NCBI GenBank assembly: GCA_019112825.1
Contig: DXIP01000013.1
Span: 62,001 to 126,000, forward strand
Direction of reading: 5' to 3'
Source: Alistipes excrementigallinarum
Lineage (GTDB): Bacteria; Bacteroidota; Bacteroidia; Bacteroidales; Rikenellaceae
DNA length: 64,000 bases
This document shows, in pieces, positions 48,545-57,677 of this stretch. The notes under the pieces were generated by a model, which saw nothing but the letters and a program-made list of their open reading frames with translations, made no database searches and was not told where the DNA came from. Positions within the stretch are counted from its first letter, which is position 1. Each line of letters begins with the position of its first letter. Position numbers and translations under genes: made by a program.

Positions 48545-49882
48545 ATGATTCCAACCATGATTCTGCTCTTCGTGATAGGCTACGCCTTCATCGCGCTGGA
48601 GCACAAAATCAAGGTGGACAAGGCGGCCATCGCACTGCTCATGTGCGGAGCCATCTGGTCCGTCTTCAGCCTCTTCGGCCACGACGCGAACATCGCCCAC
48701 GAGTTGATTGACCATCTGGGCGACACGTGCGAAATTCTGATTTACCTCATCGGTGCCATGACCATCGTCGACCTCATCGACTCCCACGGAGGTTTCGGCG
48801 TCATCACCGACCACATCACCACCCACAACAAGCACAAGCTGCTCTGGCTGCTGGCCATCATCACCTTCTTCATGTCGGCGGCGCTCGACAACATGACCAC
48901 CACCATCATCATGGTGATGCTGCTGCGGCGCATCATCGCCAACCGCAAGGAGCGCTGGCTCTTCGCCAGCATCATCGTCATCGCGGCCAACAGCGGCGGC
49001 ACATGGTCGCCCATCGGCGACGTGACGACCATCATGCTCTGGATGCGCGGCAACGTCACCTCGCAGGCGCTCATGGGCTCGCTCTTCCTGCCGGCACTCA
49101 TCTCGACGGCCATTCCGACGGCCATCGCCGGGCACTACATCGCCCGCAAGAAAACCTCGATGATGGAGCCCGCAGCCGCCGAAAACAGCCTGCCCAAGGG
49201 CGTGGGGCCCCGTCTGAGCAAGTTCGTCCTCGTGGTCGGCATCCTCAGCCTGCTCTTCGTGCCGGTCTTCAAGAGCATCACCCATCTGCCCCCCTACATG
49301 GGGATGATGATTTCGCTGGGCGTGATGTGGGTGCTCACCGAAATCATCTACGACAAGAAGCGCGGCATCGAGGAGTCCATCAAGAACCGCGTATCGAAGG
49401 TGCTCAAGCACATCGACATGCCGACCATCCTCTTCTTCCTCGGCATCCTGATGTCGGTATCCGCGCTGCAGAGCGCCGGCATCCTGACCGAGGTGGCCCA
49501 GTTCCTCGACAAGAACATCCACGAGGTCTTCACCATCACGGGCATCATCGGCCTGCTCTCGTCGGTCATCGACAACGTGCCGCTCGTGGCGGCCTGCATG
49601 GGCATGTACCCGATTGCCGACGCCGCAACGGTTGCCTCGAGCATCGACCCCGCCTACATGCAGTCGTTCCTCCAGGACGGCGTCTTCTGGCACCTGCTGG
49701 CCTACTGCGCCGGCGTGGGCGGCAGCATCCTCATCATCGGCTCGGCAGCCGGCGTCGTGGCCATGGGACTTGAGAAGATTACCTTCTCTTGGTACCTCAA
49801 ACGCATCACCTCGCTGGCGCTGATTGGCTACGTGAGCGGCATCATCGTCATCCTGCTCGAGCATCTGCTCATCGGGCTCTGA
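48545..49882 (+). CDS. nhaD: Sodium:proton antiporter NhaD
   Basis: 445 residues, about 11-13 membrane helices. NhaD/ArsB-superfamily features: LEHKIKVDKAAIALLMCGA, LIGAMTIVDLIDSHGGFGVI, the repeat motif ALDNMTTTIIMVMLLRRII in the first half and VIDNVPLVAACMGMY in the second, and ANSGGTWSPIGDVTTIMLW with ion-binding polar residues. It exports sodium in exchange for protons at the inner membrane. Monocistronic with a very strong terminator. Confidence 0.95.
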   Translation: MIPTMILLFVIGYAFIALEHKIKVDKAAIALLMCGAIWSVFSLFGHDANIAHELIDHLGDTCEILIYLIGAMTIVDLIDSHGGFGVITDHITTHNKHKLLWLLAIITFFMSAALDNMTTTIIMVMLLRRIIANRKERWLFASIIVIAANSGGTWSPIGDVTTIMLWMRGNVTSQALMGSLFLPALISTAIPTAIAGHYIARKKTSMMEPAAAENSLPKGVGPRLSKFVLVVGILSLLFVPVFKSITHLPPYMGMMISLGVMWVLTEIIYDKKRGIEESIKNRVSKVLKHIDMPTILFFLGILMSVSALQSAGILTEVAQFLDKNIHEVFTITGIIGLLSSVIDNVPLVAACMGMYPIADAATVASSIDPAYMQSFLQDGVFWHLLAYCAGVGGSILIIGSAAGVVAMGLEKITFSWYLKRITSLALIGYVSGIIVILLEHLLIGL

Positions 49883-49903
49883 TTCCCGCGCTCCACAAGA
49901 CGA

Positions 49904-49946
49904 AAAGGGAAGCGCATCGCTGCGGCGATGCGCTTCCCTTTTTTCG
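49904..49946 (+). terminator. Terminator of nhaD
   Basis: AAAAGGGAAGCGCATCGC pairs with GCGATGCGCTTCCCTTTTTT; the 16-bp stem is almost perfect. It works in both directions and may also stop the convergent thioesterase transcript. Confidence 0.92.
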
Positions 49947-50017
49947 TTGCGGGCGGACGGCGGGGCCGCGCCCCGGACGGCAGCCGGCTGCTGCTTCTAA
50001 ACCATGAAGGCGGCCGG

Positions 50018-50392
50018 CTACTTGACCTTGGCCATGAAGCGGGTGCGGTCGACCACGAAGCGGACGTGCACCCCCTCGCCAATCATCCCCTCGGCGTCGC
50101 GGGCCCCCACGTTGAAGGTGAGCTTACGCCCCTCGACGGCCGTCAGCACGGCCGTGGCCGTGATTTCGGCTCCGAGGCCCGAGGGCTTGATGTGGGTGAC
50201 GTTCATCTCGGCGCCGACGGTCGTGGCGCCCTCCTCCAGCTCGGCCGCCACGGCCTTCATCGCGGCATGCTCCATGAGGGCCACCATGGCGGGGGTGGCG
50301 AATACGGGCAGGTCGCCCGAACCCATCGCGGCGGCCGTATTGGCGTCGCATACCGTGGCGACGCTCTGTGCAGACAATCCCTTTTCCAGCAT
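50018..50392 (-). CDS. Hotdog thioesterase, FlK-like
   Basis: 124 residues from ATG 50392. FlK-type features: LPVFATPAMVALMEHAAMKAV with Thr and Glu of the triad, and EMNVTHIKPSGLGAEITATAVLTAVEGRKLTFNVGARD with the His. It should hydrolyse a short acyl-CoA. Fluoroacetyl-CoA specificity of the named family member should not be assumed here. A -7 element lies 36 bases upstream. Confidence 0.88.
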   Translation of the reverse strand: MLEKGLSAQSVATVCDANTAAAMGSGDLPVFATPAMVALMEHAAMKAVAAELEEGATTVGAEMNVTHIKPSGLGAEITATAVLTAVEGRKLTFNVGARDAEGMIGEGVHVRFVVDRTRFMAKVK

Positions 50393-50427
50393 AATCTTAA
50401 TCGGATAATCGGTTTGGTATGATGGGG

Positions 50428-50435
50428 ACAAAGAT
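50428..50435 (-). promoter_or_regulatory. -7 promoter element for thioesterase gene
   Basis: TATCTTTG on the minus strand, 36 bases before the chosen ATG; it excludes the longer in-frame start at 50440. Confidence 0.7.
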
Positions 50436-50566
50436 AGCATTTACTCCCGAAAAAACGAACCGCCGTCGGAGGGTTGCCGCAATGCCCGGCCGGCGGCGAC
50501 GGCCCCGGCGGGAAAGGGGGCCTGAAAAAATAAATGGAGGGCAGCATCCGTTTATCGTAAAAAATG

Positions 50567-50574
50567 TAATTTTG
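50567..50574 (+). promoter_or_regulatory. -7 promoter element for DUF4294 gene
   Basis: TAATTTTG. The ATG at 50578 would fall before or on the predicted transcript start, which favours the ATG at 50593. Confidence 0.65.
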
Positions 50575-50592
50575 TGCATGCGCCCGCTCCGA

Positions 50593-51168
50593 ATGACATA
50601 CCTGCTGACGGCACTCCTGCTCGCCGCCCTGCTGCTCCCCCTGAAGGGGGCCGGGCAGCAGCGCCACGGCTTCTGGCACCAGGAGTGGAGCATCGACCAC
50701 GGCGACTCGATTCCGCTGGTGCACATCCTCCCGGTCTACGTCTTCAACCGCAAGGTCGACCTGCGGCGCTACCGCCGGCTGGTCGACGCCGTGAAGAAGG
50801 TCTACCCCATCGCCCAGACGGCCAAGGCCAAGATGGCCGACATGGAGGAGGAGCTGAGCCGCCTGCCGACCAAGAAGGCGCAGAAGGAGTACATCCGCCG
50901 CGTCTACCACGAAATCAAGGAGGAGTATACCCCCGTGCTGCGCCACATGACCCGCACGCAGGGGCGCGTGCTGCTCAAGCTCATCGACCGCGAAACCGAA
51001 TATACGGCCTACGAGGTGCTGCGCGAATTCCGCGGCGGCTTCGTGGCGGGCTTCTGGCAGGGGGTCTCGAAGGTCTTCGGGCAGGACCTCAAGTCGCAGT
51101 ACGACCGCGAGGGCGAGGACCGCATGATTGAACAAATCGTGGTCTACTACGAGGCCGGCTGGCTCTGA
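50593..51168 (+). CDS. DUF4294 domain secreted protein
   Basis: 191 residues from ATG 50593 (ATG 50578 would add five residues). Signal peptide TYLLTALLLAALLLPLKGAG. DUF4294 motifs: DSIPLVHILPVYVFNRKVDLRRYRRLVDAVKKVYPIA, KEYIRRVYHEIKEEYTPVLRHMTRTQGRVLLKLIDRETEYTAYEVLREFRGGFVAGFWQGVSKVFG. Family found nearly only in Bacteroidota, envelope located, function unknown. It starts upstream of ffh with a separate promoter. Confidence 0.9.
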   Translation: MTYLLTALLLAALLLPLKGAGQQRHGFWHQEWSIDHGDSIPLVHILPVYVFNRKVDLRRYRRLVDAVKKVYPIAQTAKAKMADMEEELSRLPTKKAQKEYIRRVYHEIKEEYTPVLRHMTRTQGRVLLKLIDRETEYTAYEVLREFRGGFVAGFWQGVSKVFGQDLKSQYDREGEDRMIEQIVVYYEAGWL

Positions 51169-51223
51169 GCCGGCCCGTCGGTCGGTTTGCCCGGCGAAAT
51201 TTCGGGAATCCGCACTTTTTCAC

Positions 51224-51231
51224 TATCTTTG
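51224..51231 (+). promoter_or_regulatory. -7 promoter element for ffh
   Basis: TATCTTTG, 29 bases before the ffh ATG at 51260. Confidence 0.72.
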
Positions 51232-51259
51232 CCTGCAAAACAAGCAACACCACACCACC

Positions 51260-52603
51260 ATGTTTGAAAACTTAACCGACAAACTCGAACGGTCGTTCAA
51301 GATTCTCAAGGGCGAAGGCCGCATCACCGAAATCAACGTCGCCGAGACGCTCAAGGAGATTCGCCGTGCGCTCATCGACGCCGACGTCAACTATAAGGTC
51401 GCCAAAAACTTCACCGACGAGGTGAAGCAGAAGGCGCTGGGACAGGATGTGCTCAAGGCGGTGAAGCCGGGGCAGATGATGACCAAGATTGTCCGCGACG
51501 AGCTGGCGCAGCTCATGGGCGGCACGGCCACCGACATCCGGCTCGAGGGTACGCCGGCCGTGATACTCATCGCCGGTCTTCAGGGTTCGGGTAAGACGAC
51601 CTTCTCGGGCAAGCTCGCCGCGATGCTCAAGAGCAAGCGGAGCCGCAAGGTGCTGCTGGTGGCGGGCGACGTCTACCGTCCGGCGGCCATCGACCAGCTG
51701 AAGGTGCTCGGCAGCCAGATTGGCGTCGAGGTCTACACCGAGGAGGGAAACCGCAATCCGGTGGAGATTGCCCAGCACGCCATCCAGCATGCGCGTCAGA
51801 ACGGCTACAACGTGGTCATCGTCGATACGGCGGGCCGTCTGGCCGTCGACGAGGCGATGATGCAGGAGATTACGGCCATCAAGGCGGCCGTCAAGCCGTC
51901 GGAGACGCTCTTCGTGGTCGACGCCATGACGGGTCAGGATGCCGTCAACACGGCCAAGGAGTTCAACGACCGCCTCGACTTCGACGGCGTGGTGCTCACC
52001 AAGCTCGACGGCGATACGCGCGGCGGTGCCGCCATCTCGATTCGCGCGGTGGTGGACAAGCCGCTGAAGTTCATCTCGAGCGGCGAGAAGATGGATGCGC
52101 TGCAGGTCTTCCACCCGGAGCGCATGGCCGACCGTATTCTGGGCATGGGCGACGTGGTTTCGCTCGTCGAGCGGGCGCAGGAGCAGTTCGACGAGGAGGA
52201 GGCGCGCCGGCTGAAGAAGAAGCTGGTCAAGGACCAGTTCAACTTCAACGACTTCATCGCGCAGATTCACCAAATCAAGAAGATGGGCAACCTGAAGGAC
52301 CTCGCCTCGATGATTCCGGGCATGGGCAAGATGCTCAAGAACGTCGACATCCCGGACGATGTCTTCAAGCAGACCGAGGCGATAATCTCGTCGATGACGC
52401 CGGCCGAGCGCGAGCACCCCGAAATCATCAACGCGCGGCGCAGGGAGCGTATCGCCAAGGGTTCGGGCACGACGATGGCCGACGTGAACCGGCTGATGAA
52501 GCAGTTCGAGGATACGCGCAAGATGATGAAGGCCGTAGCGGGCGGCAACATGAAGATGCCGAAGATGCCGAAGATGCCCGGCGGCATGCTCCGGCGGCGG
52601 TAA
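51260..52603 (+). CDS. ffh: Signal recognition particle protein Ffh
   Basis: 447 residues. N domain helices at 1-85; G domain with GLQGSGKTTFSGKLA near 105, DVYRPAAIDQLKVL, VDTAGRLAVDEAMM, TKLDGDTRGGAA and the GEKMDALQVFHPERMADRILGMGD closing motif. The M domain (about 325-430) reads LASMIPGMGKMLKN... and RRRERIAKGSGTTMADVNRLMKQFEDTRKMMK for 4.5S RNA and signal-peptide binding. The tail has a short KMP repeat (KMPKMPKMPGGM). It targets membrane proteins to SecYEG with FtsY. Confidence 0.98.
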   Translation: MFENLTDKLERSFKILKGEGRITEINVAETLKEIRRALIDADVNYKVAKNFTDEVKQKALGQDVLKAVKPGQMMTKIVRDELAQLMGGTATDIRLEGTPAVILIAGLQGSGKTTFSGKLAAMLKSKRSRKVLLVAGDVYRPAAIDQLKVLGSQIGVEVYTEEGNRNPVEIAQHAIQHARQNGYNVVIVDTAGRLAVDEAMMQEITAIKAAVKPSETLFVVDAMTGQDAVNTAKEFNDRLDFDGVVLTKLDGDTRGGAAISIRAVVDKPLKFISSGEKMDALQVFHPERMADRILGMGDVVSLVERAQEQFDEEEARRLKKKLVKDQFNFNDFIAQIHQIKKMGNLKDLASMIPGMGKMLKNVDIPDDVFKQTEAIISSMTPAEREHPEIINARRRERIAKGSGTTMADVNRLMKQFEDTRKMMKAVAGGNMKMPKMPKMPGGMLRRR

Positions 52604-52625
52604 CGCAGGAGAGATACGAAGACAA

Positions 52626-52664
52626 CGGGGTCCCCGCCGAATACGGTGGGGCCCCCTTTTTTAT
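52626..52664 (+). terminator. Terminator of ffh
   Basis: GGGGTCCCCGCCG pairs with CGGTGGGGCCCCC with one mismatch, followed by T6. Confidence 0.85.
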
Positions 52665-52796
52665 GCAACTGCGGAACGGGGCCTTCGCCTTCTGTCCGAG
52701 CTCCCGCAAGAGCCGGAGACGACACACGGGTCGGGGCCAACGTCCGGTCCGGGAGGTTAATTTTTGCCAATCATAGGAATAATCGAGATTAATTCC

Positions 52797-52804
52797 TACC
52801 TTTG
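52797..52804 (+). promoter_or_regulatory. -7 promoter element for era
   Basis: TACCTTTG overlaps the upstream in-frame TTG at 52802 and so fixes the start at ATG 52826. Confidence 0.72.
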
Positions 52805-52825
52805 GAAGTCAAAAACCGCAACCCC

Positions 52826-53707
52826 ATGCACAAATCGGGCTTCGTCAACATCATCGGAAATCCCAACGTCGGAAAGTCGACGCTCATGAACGCGCTCGTC
52901 GGCGAGCGCCTCTCGATTATCACCTCCAAGGCCCAGACCACGCGCCACCGCATCCTGGGCGTCGTCTCGGGCGACGATTTCCAGATTGTCTACTCCGACA
53001 CGCCGGGCATCCTCAAACCCGCCTACAAGCTGCAGGAGTCGATGATGAAATTCGTCACGGGGGCCGTCTCCGACGCCGACGTGATTCTCTACGTCACCGA
53101 CACCGTCGAGCAGAGCGACCGCTCGGCCGACATCCTCGAGCGCATCCGTACGAGCGGCATCCCGACGCTGGTGGTCATCAACAAAATCGACCTCACGACC
53201 CCCGAGGCGCTCGAGGCGCTCGTCGAGCGGTGGCACGGCATTCTGCCCGAGGCGGAGATTGTCCCCGTCTCGGCGCGCGAACGCTTCAACATCGAGGGGC
53301 TCTTCGGCAAAATCCTCGAGGTGCTGCCCGAAGGACCCGCCTTCTACCCCAAGGATACGCTCACGGACAAGACCCTGCGCTTCTTCGCCTCGGAGATTAT
53401 CCGCGAGAAGATTCTCCGCACCTACGACAAGGAGATTCCCTACTGCTGCGAAATCGAAATCGAATCCTACAAGGAGGAGCCCACCATCGACCGCATTGCG
53501 GCGACGATTTACGTCTCGCGCGAGTCGCAGAAGGGCATCGTCATCGGCCACAAGGGGGAGAAGCTCAAGCGCGTGGGGCAGCTTGCGCGCGAAGACCTCG
53601 AGAAGTTCCTCGACAAGAAGGTCTTTCTGCAGCTCTTCGTCAAGGTGAGTGACGACTGGCGCAACAACGAGCGTCAGCTGCGCCGCTTCGGCTACGAGCT
53701 CGAATAG
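52826..53707 (+). CDS. era: GTPase Era
   Basis: 293 residues from ATG 52826. G1 GNPNVGKSTLMNALVG at 12-27, switch ITSKAQTTRHRILGV, G3 YSDTPGI, G4 VINKIDL and a G5-type SARE. The C-terminal KH domain has EIIREKILRTYDKEIPYCCEIEIESYKEEP and IVIGHKGEKLKRVGQLAREDLEKFLDKKVFLQLFVKV. Era binds 16S rRNA in small-subunit assembly. Monocistronic; a 14-bp repeat array follows the stop. Confidence 0.97.
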   Translation: MHKSGFVNIIGNPNVGKSTLMNALVGERLSIITSKAQTTRHRILGVVSGDDFQIVYSDTPGILKPAYKLQESMMKFVTGAVSDADVILYVTDTVEQSDRSADILERIRTSGIPTLVVINKIDLTTPEALEALVERWHGILPEAEIVPVSARERFNIEGLFGKILEVLPEGPAFYPKDTLTDKTLRFFASEIIREKILRTYDKEIPYCCEIEIESYKEEPTIDRIAATIYVSRESQKGIVIGHKGEKLKRVGQLAREDLEKFLDKKVFLQLFVKVSDDWRNNERQLRRFGYELE

Positions 53708-53729
53708 CGGCGGATGCGCCCCGGGCCGG

Positions 53730-53890
53730 GGCCGGCAAGTGGAGGACGGAGGTCAGCAGACGGCAGACGGAGGACGGCAGGCGCAGGACGGCAGGCGCAG
53801 GACGGCAGACGCAGGACGGCAGACGCAGGACGGCAGACGCAGGACGATGAAGCAGGAAGCCCCCGGCAGACGCAGGACGGCAGACGGTGA
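53730..53890. repeat. 14-bp tandem repeat (GCGCAGGACGGCAG)
   Basis: Nearly six exact or one-mismatch copies of a 14-base unit run from about 53767 to 53846, and another partial copy returns at about 53869-53884. Top strand is purine-rich. The surrounding 53708-54043 is non-coding and separates era from the TPR gene. Confidence 0.88.
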
Positions 53891-54043
53891 GACCCCCGAA
53901 GGGGCGGAACAAGAGAAGAGACCGGACAGGAGCGGGCGCCGGAAAAAGGCCCCGAAGATACGGGGCGCGGAAATCCCGCCCGGAACGGAATACGAAAAAG
54001 GGGCCCAGGCCCGTTAGAAACGACAGGGAGAGACAGGAAGAAC

Positions 54044-56032
54044 ATGCGTAGATTCATCACAGGACTCATCGGAGCGCTTCTGCTCGGTTGCTGCATGCAG
54101 GCCCGTGCCCAGTACAACAAGGAGTATTTCTTCTGGATGGGGCAGCGCTGCATGATGGAGAACAACTATCAGGAGGCGATTCGTACGCTCAACACCCTGC
54201 TGCGCTTCGACGAGGATGCCTTCGAGGGGTACTTCCTGCGAGGCATCGCCAAATACAACCTCGACGACCTGATTGGCGCCGAGGCCGACTTCTCGACCGC
54301 CATCCGCAAGAATCCCGTCTATACGCAGGCCTACACCTACCGGGCCCTCACCCGCTCGCAGCTGGGCAACTACGACGATGCGCTGAAGGATTTCCAGGAG
54401 GCCATCGAACTGCGGCCCGACCTCCCGGCACCCTACTTCTACCGCGGCATCACGCGGCTGCAGGACAAGCAGTATGCCCTGGCGGTGGAGGATTTCGACA
54501 AGTTCATCCGCCAGGAGAACAAGGTGGCCGGCGCCTACATCAACCGCGGCATCGGCTACCTCTATCTGAAGGATACGGTACGCGCCTACGAGAACTTCGA
54601 CCAGGCCATCCGCACCAACCGCGAGAATCCCGACGGCTACAACCACCGGGGCACGCTCTACATGCAGCAGGAGCGCTACAAGGAGGCCGAGGCGGACTTC
54701 AACCGGGCCATCTCCTGCGACTCGGCCTACGTCCCCTCGTACTTCAACCGGGCGCTGGTCTACTCGAACACCAACCGCCCGATGCTGGCGCTCTCGGACT
54801 TCGACACCGTCGTGCGGCTCGACTCGACCAACTCGCTCGGATACTTCAACCGCGCGATGCTGCGCGCGCAGATTGGCGACTACAACCGCGCACTCGAGGA
54901 TTACGACCACGTGGCGCTCTACTCACCCAACAACGTGCTGGTCTACTACAACCGCGCGGGGGTCTACGCCGAGCTGGGTGAAATCGAGAAGGCGGTCCAG
55001 GACTACACCTCGGCCATCGAGCTCTACCCCGACTTTGCGAACGCCTACCTCCACCGCGGCTCGCTGCGCGAACTGCTGCGCGACCCCAAGGGGGCCCGCG
55101 AGGACCGCGACATCGCCAGCCGCAAAATCGCCGAATACCGCTCGCGGCTGAGCGACAGCACCTATTCGATTTACGCCGACACGACGCAGCGCTTCGACCG
55201 CCTGCTCTCGTTCGACAGCAAGCTCTCGGGCAGCGGCCGCATCGGCGGCTACAACGGCAGCGAAGAGGACATGCGCCTGCTGCCGCTCTTCAAGTTCACG
55301 CTCATGGAGCCCGACACGGCGCCGGTGGCACGCCCCTATCACGTGCAGCGCGCCGAGGACTTCAAGCGCCGCATCGGCAACCGCTACCTCGAGGTGTCGT
55401 GCCGTCCGAGCAACATCCCGGCCGATACGCTCGTCATGCTCGACCAGCGCTACCTGCAGGAGCTGCGCAGCAGCACCTCCTCGTCGTGGACGCTGCTCTT
55501 CGAGCGGGGCGTCACGCAGTCGCTCATCAAGCAGTACACCAACTCGGTGAACACCTACACGAGCGCCATCGACCTCAACCCGGCCAATCCGTTCCTCTAC
55601 TTCAACCGTTCGACCACGCGGGCCGAGATGATTGACTTCATCTCGTCGATTGACAACTCCTACCAGCGGATTTCCATCAACGCCGACCCGGCCAACCGGC
55701 TCAACAACAACAGCAAGCGCACGTACAGCTACGACGAGGCCATCGCCGACCTGAACAAGGCCATCAAGCTCTTCCCCGACTTCGCCTACAGCTACTACAA
55801 CCGCGCCACGCTGCAGGCCCTCTCGGGCAACCTGCCCGAGGCCTTCGAGGACTACACGAAGGCCATCGAGCTCAACCCCGACTTTGCCGAGGCGTACTAC
55901 AACCGCGGCATCGTCCAGATTCTGATGAAGGATACGCGCAAGGGGTGCCTCGACCTCTCGAAGGCGGGCGAGCTGGGCATCGATGAGGCCTACCGCATCC
56001 TCAAGCGCTACGCACAGGGCGAGGAGGAGTGA
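54044..56032 (+). CDS. Large secreted TPR repeat protein
   Basis: 662 residues. Signal peptide RRFITGLIGALLLGCCMQARAQ; a Cys pair at 16-17 could be a lipobox, but the cleavage type is unclear. At least eight TPR units of 34 residues occupy about 28-345 (for example EGYFLRGIAKYNLDDLIGAEADFSTAIRKNP, APYFYRGITRLQDKQYALAVEDFDKFI), then a non-repeat region of about 150 residues and further TPRs to 655 (FAYSYYNRATLQALSGNLPEAFEDYTKAIELNP). Likely a periplasmic or outer-membrane scaffold. Partners are unknown. No promoter with a good TAnnTTTG was found. Confidence 0.88.
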   Translation: MRRFITGLIGALLLGCCMQARAQYNKEYFFWMGQRCMMENNYQEAIRTLNTLLRFDEDAFEGYFLRGIAKYNLDDLIGAEADFSTAIRKNPVYTQAYTYRALTRSQLGNYDDALKDFQEAIELRPDLPAPYFYRGITRLQDKQYALAVEDFDKFIRQENKVAGAYINRGIGYLYLKDTVRAYENFDQAIRTNRENPDGYNHRGTLYMQQERYKEAEADFNRAISCDSAYVPSYFNRALVYSNTNRPMLALSDFDTVVRLDSTNSLGYFNRAMLRAQIGDYNRALEDYDHVALYSPNNVLVYYNRAGVYAELGEIEKAVQDYTSAIELYPDFANAYLHRGSLRELLRDPKGAREDRDIASRKIAEYRSRLSDSTYSIYADTTQRFDRLLSFDSKLSGSGRIGGYNGSEEDMRLLPLFKFTLMEPDTAPVARPYHVQRAEDFKRRIGNRYLEVSCRPSNIPADTLVMLDQRYLQELRSSTSSSWTLLFERGVTQSLIKQYTNSVNTYTSAIDLNPANPFLYFNRSTTRAEMIDFISSIDNSYQRISINADPANRLNNNSKRTYSYDEAIADLNKAIKLFPDFAYSYYNRATLQALSGNLPEAFEDYTKAIELNPDFAEAYYNRGIVQILMKDTRKGCLDLSKAGELGIDEAYRILKRYAQGEEE

Positions 56033-56039
56033 GGCGCCG

Positions 56040-56145
56040 CGGCAGAGGGCACGGAAGAGAACAGCACGAAAACGACAGGAAAGACAAGAAAGACAGGAAA
56101 GACGGAAAAAAGACAGCAATGACAGCAAAGAAGACTTAGAAAACA
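56040..56145. repeat. Purine-rich GACAGGAAA repeats before MFS gene
   Basis: GAAAACGACAGGAAAGACAAGAAAGACAGGAAAGACGG and similar units fill most of the 134-base gap. The motif recalls a degenerate 10-base GACAGGAAA period. No promoter element is clear. Confidence 0.6.
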
Positions 56146-56166
56146 TCCAATAACACAACTCGACTT

Positions 56167-57537
56167 ATGGTAGAAACTATCCAACGCAAACTCAACGACT
56201 CGGCGGCCGCCCGCTGGACGGCACTGGTGCTCATCGCACTGATGATGTTCTTCGCCTACATGTTCGTGGACGTGATGTCGCCGCTCAAATCGCTCGTCGA
56301 ATCGGCCCGTGGCTGGGACAGCGGAACCTTCGGAACCTACGCCGCATCGGAGTACTTCCTCAACGTCTTCGTCTTCTTCCTCATCTTTGCGGGCATCATC
56401 CTCGACAAGATGGGCATCCGCTTCACGGGCATGCTCTCGGCCTCGCTCATGGTGGCCGGTGCGGCCATCAAGCTGGTCGGCATCTCGGAGTGGTTCCAGA
56501 CGACCGAGCTCTGCGCCTGGCTCGACAGCTGGTGGGTATCCTTCCCCGGCAGCGCCAAGGTCGCCTCGCTGGGCTTCATGATTTTCGGCTGCGGCTGCGA
56601 GATGGCCGGCACCACCGTATCGAAGTCCATCGCCAAGTGGTTCCAGGGCAAGGAGATGGCCCTCGCCATGGGACTTGAGATGGCCATTGCCCGTCTGGGC
56701 GTCTTCGCCGTGATGTGGCTCGCGCCGATGGTTTCGAACATGTTCGACAAGTCGATTGTCGCCCCCGTGGCCTTCTGCACGGCGCTGCTGGTCATCGGTC
56801 TGCTCTGCTTCAGCGTCTTCGTGCTGATGGACCGCAAGCTCGACCGGCAGATGATTGCCTCGGGCGAGCTGAAGCTCGAGAAGTCCTCCGACGAGGAGTT
56901 CCACGTGCGCGACCTGGGCAAGATTTTCTCGAGCAAGATGTTCTGGCTCGTGGCGCTGCTCTGCGTGCTCTACTACTCGGCCATCTTCCCCTTCCAGCGC
57001 TATGCGCCCAACTTCCTCGAGGTGACGCTGCACATCGACGCCGAATCGGCCGCACGGCTCTTCAGCTGCTTCCCGATTCTGGCCATGGTGCTCACCCCCT
57101 TCCTCGGTGCGCTGCTTGACTTCCGCGGCAAGGGCGCCACGATGCTCATGATTGGCGCCATCATCATGATTGCCTGCCACCTGAGCTTCGCCTTCCTGCT
57201 GCCGATGTTCCCCTCGAAGTGGCTGGCGCTGCTGCTGGTGGTCACGCTGGGTGTCTCGTTCTCGCTCGTTCCGGCCGCCCTGTGGCCCTCGGTGCCGAAG
57301 ATTATCGACGAAAAGGTGCTCGGCTCGGCCTACTGCGTCATCTTCTGGATTCAGAACATCGGCCTCTGCCTCGTGCCGCTGCTCATCGGCAAGGTACTCG
57401 ACGCTACGGGCGGCTACGTGATGCCGATGATTATCTTCTCGTCGTTCGGCGTGCTGGCCTTCATCTTCAGCCTCTACCTCAAGATTGAGGACCGCCGCAA
57501 GGGCTACGGACTCGAACTTCCGAACATCCGCAAATAG
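56167..57537 (+). CDS. MFS transporter
   Basis: 456 residues, 12 predicted helices. MFS features: VDVMSPLKSLVESARGWDSGTFGTYAASEYFLNVFVFFLIFAGIILDKMGIRFTGMLSASLMVAG (motif A-like DKMGIR loop) and the second half FLGALLDFRGKGATMLMIGAIIM. Long loop near residues 110-120. The sequence is not close enough to nitrate, sugar or peptide carriers for a substrate call. It follows the TPR gene by 134 bases, with a terminator after it. Confidence 0.88.
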   Translation: MVETIQRKLNDSAAARWTALVLIALMMFFAYMFVDVMSPLKSLVESARGWDSGTFGTYAASEYFLNVFVFFLIFAGIILDKMGIRFTGMLSASLMVAGAAIKLVGISEWFQTTELCAWLDSWWVSFPGSAKVASLGFMIFGCGCEMAGTTVSKSIAKWFQGKEMALAMGLEMAIARLGVFAVMWLAPMVSNMFDKSIVAPVAFCTALLVIGLLCFSVFVLMDRKLDRQMIASGELKLEKSSDEEFHVRDLGKIFSSKMFWLVALLCVLYYSAIFPFQRYAPNFLEVTLHIDAESAARLFSCFPILAMVLTPFLGALLDFRGKGATMLMIGAIIMIACHLSFAFLLPMFPSKWLALLLVVTLGVSFSLVPAALWPSVPKIIDEKVLGSAYCVIFWIQNIGLCLVPLLIGKVLDATGGYVMPMIIFSSFGVLAFIFSLYLKIEDRRKGYGLELPNIRK

Positions 57538-57560
57538 CCGCTGCCGCTTCAACGCAAACG

Positions 57561-57597
57561 AAAGAGCCCTCCTCCCCGTGCGGGAAGAGGGCTTTTT
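57561..57597 (+). terminator. Terminator of MFS gene
   Basis: AAAGAGCCCTC-CTCCCCGTGCGGGAA-GAGGGCTTTTT forms a clear stem and T run. Confidence 0.88.
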
Positions 57598-57677
57598 CCG
57601 TATTGATTGATGCGGTCGGGGTGCGGAGCGGCTGGCGGTCTCCAGTCTCCACACCCACCCGCGGCCCCATCGCGGGG

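Noticed and set aside
48170..49864. 564-codon frame opposite nhaD
   Set aside because: His/Asp-rich translation typical of antisense membrane genes; no promoter.
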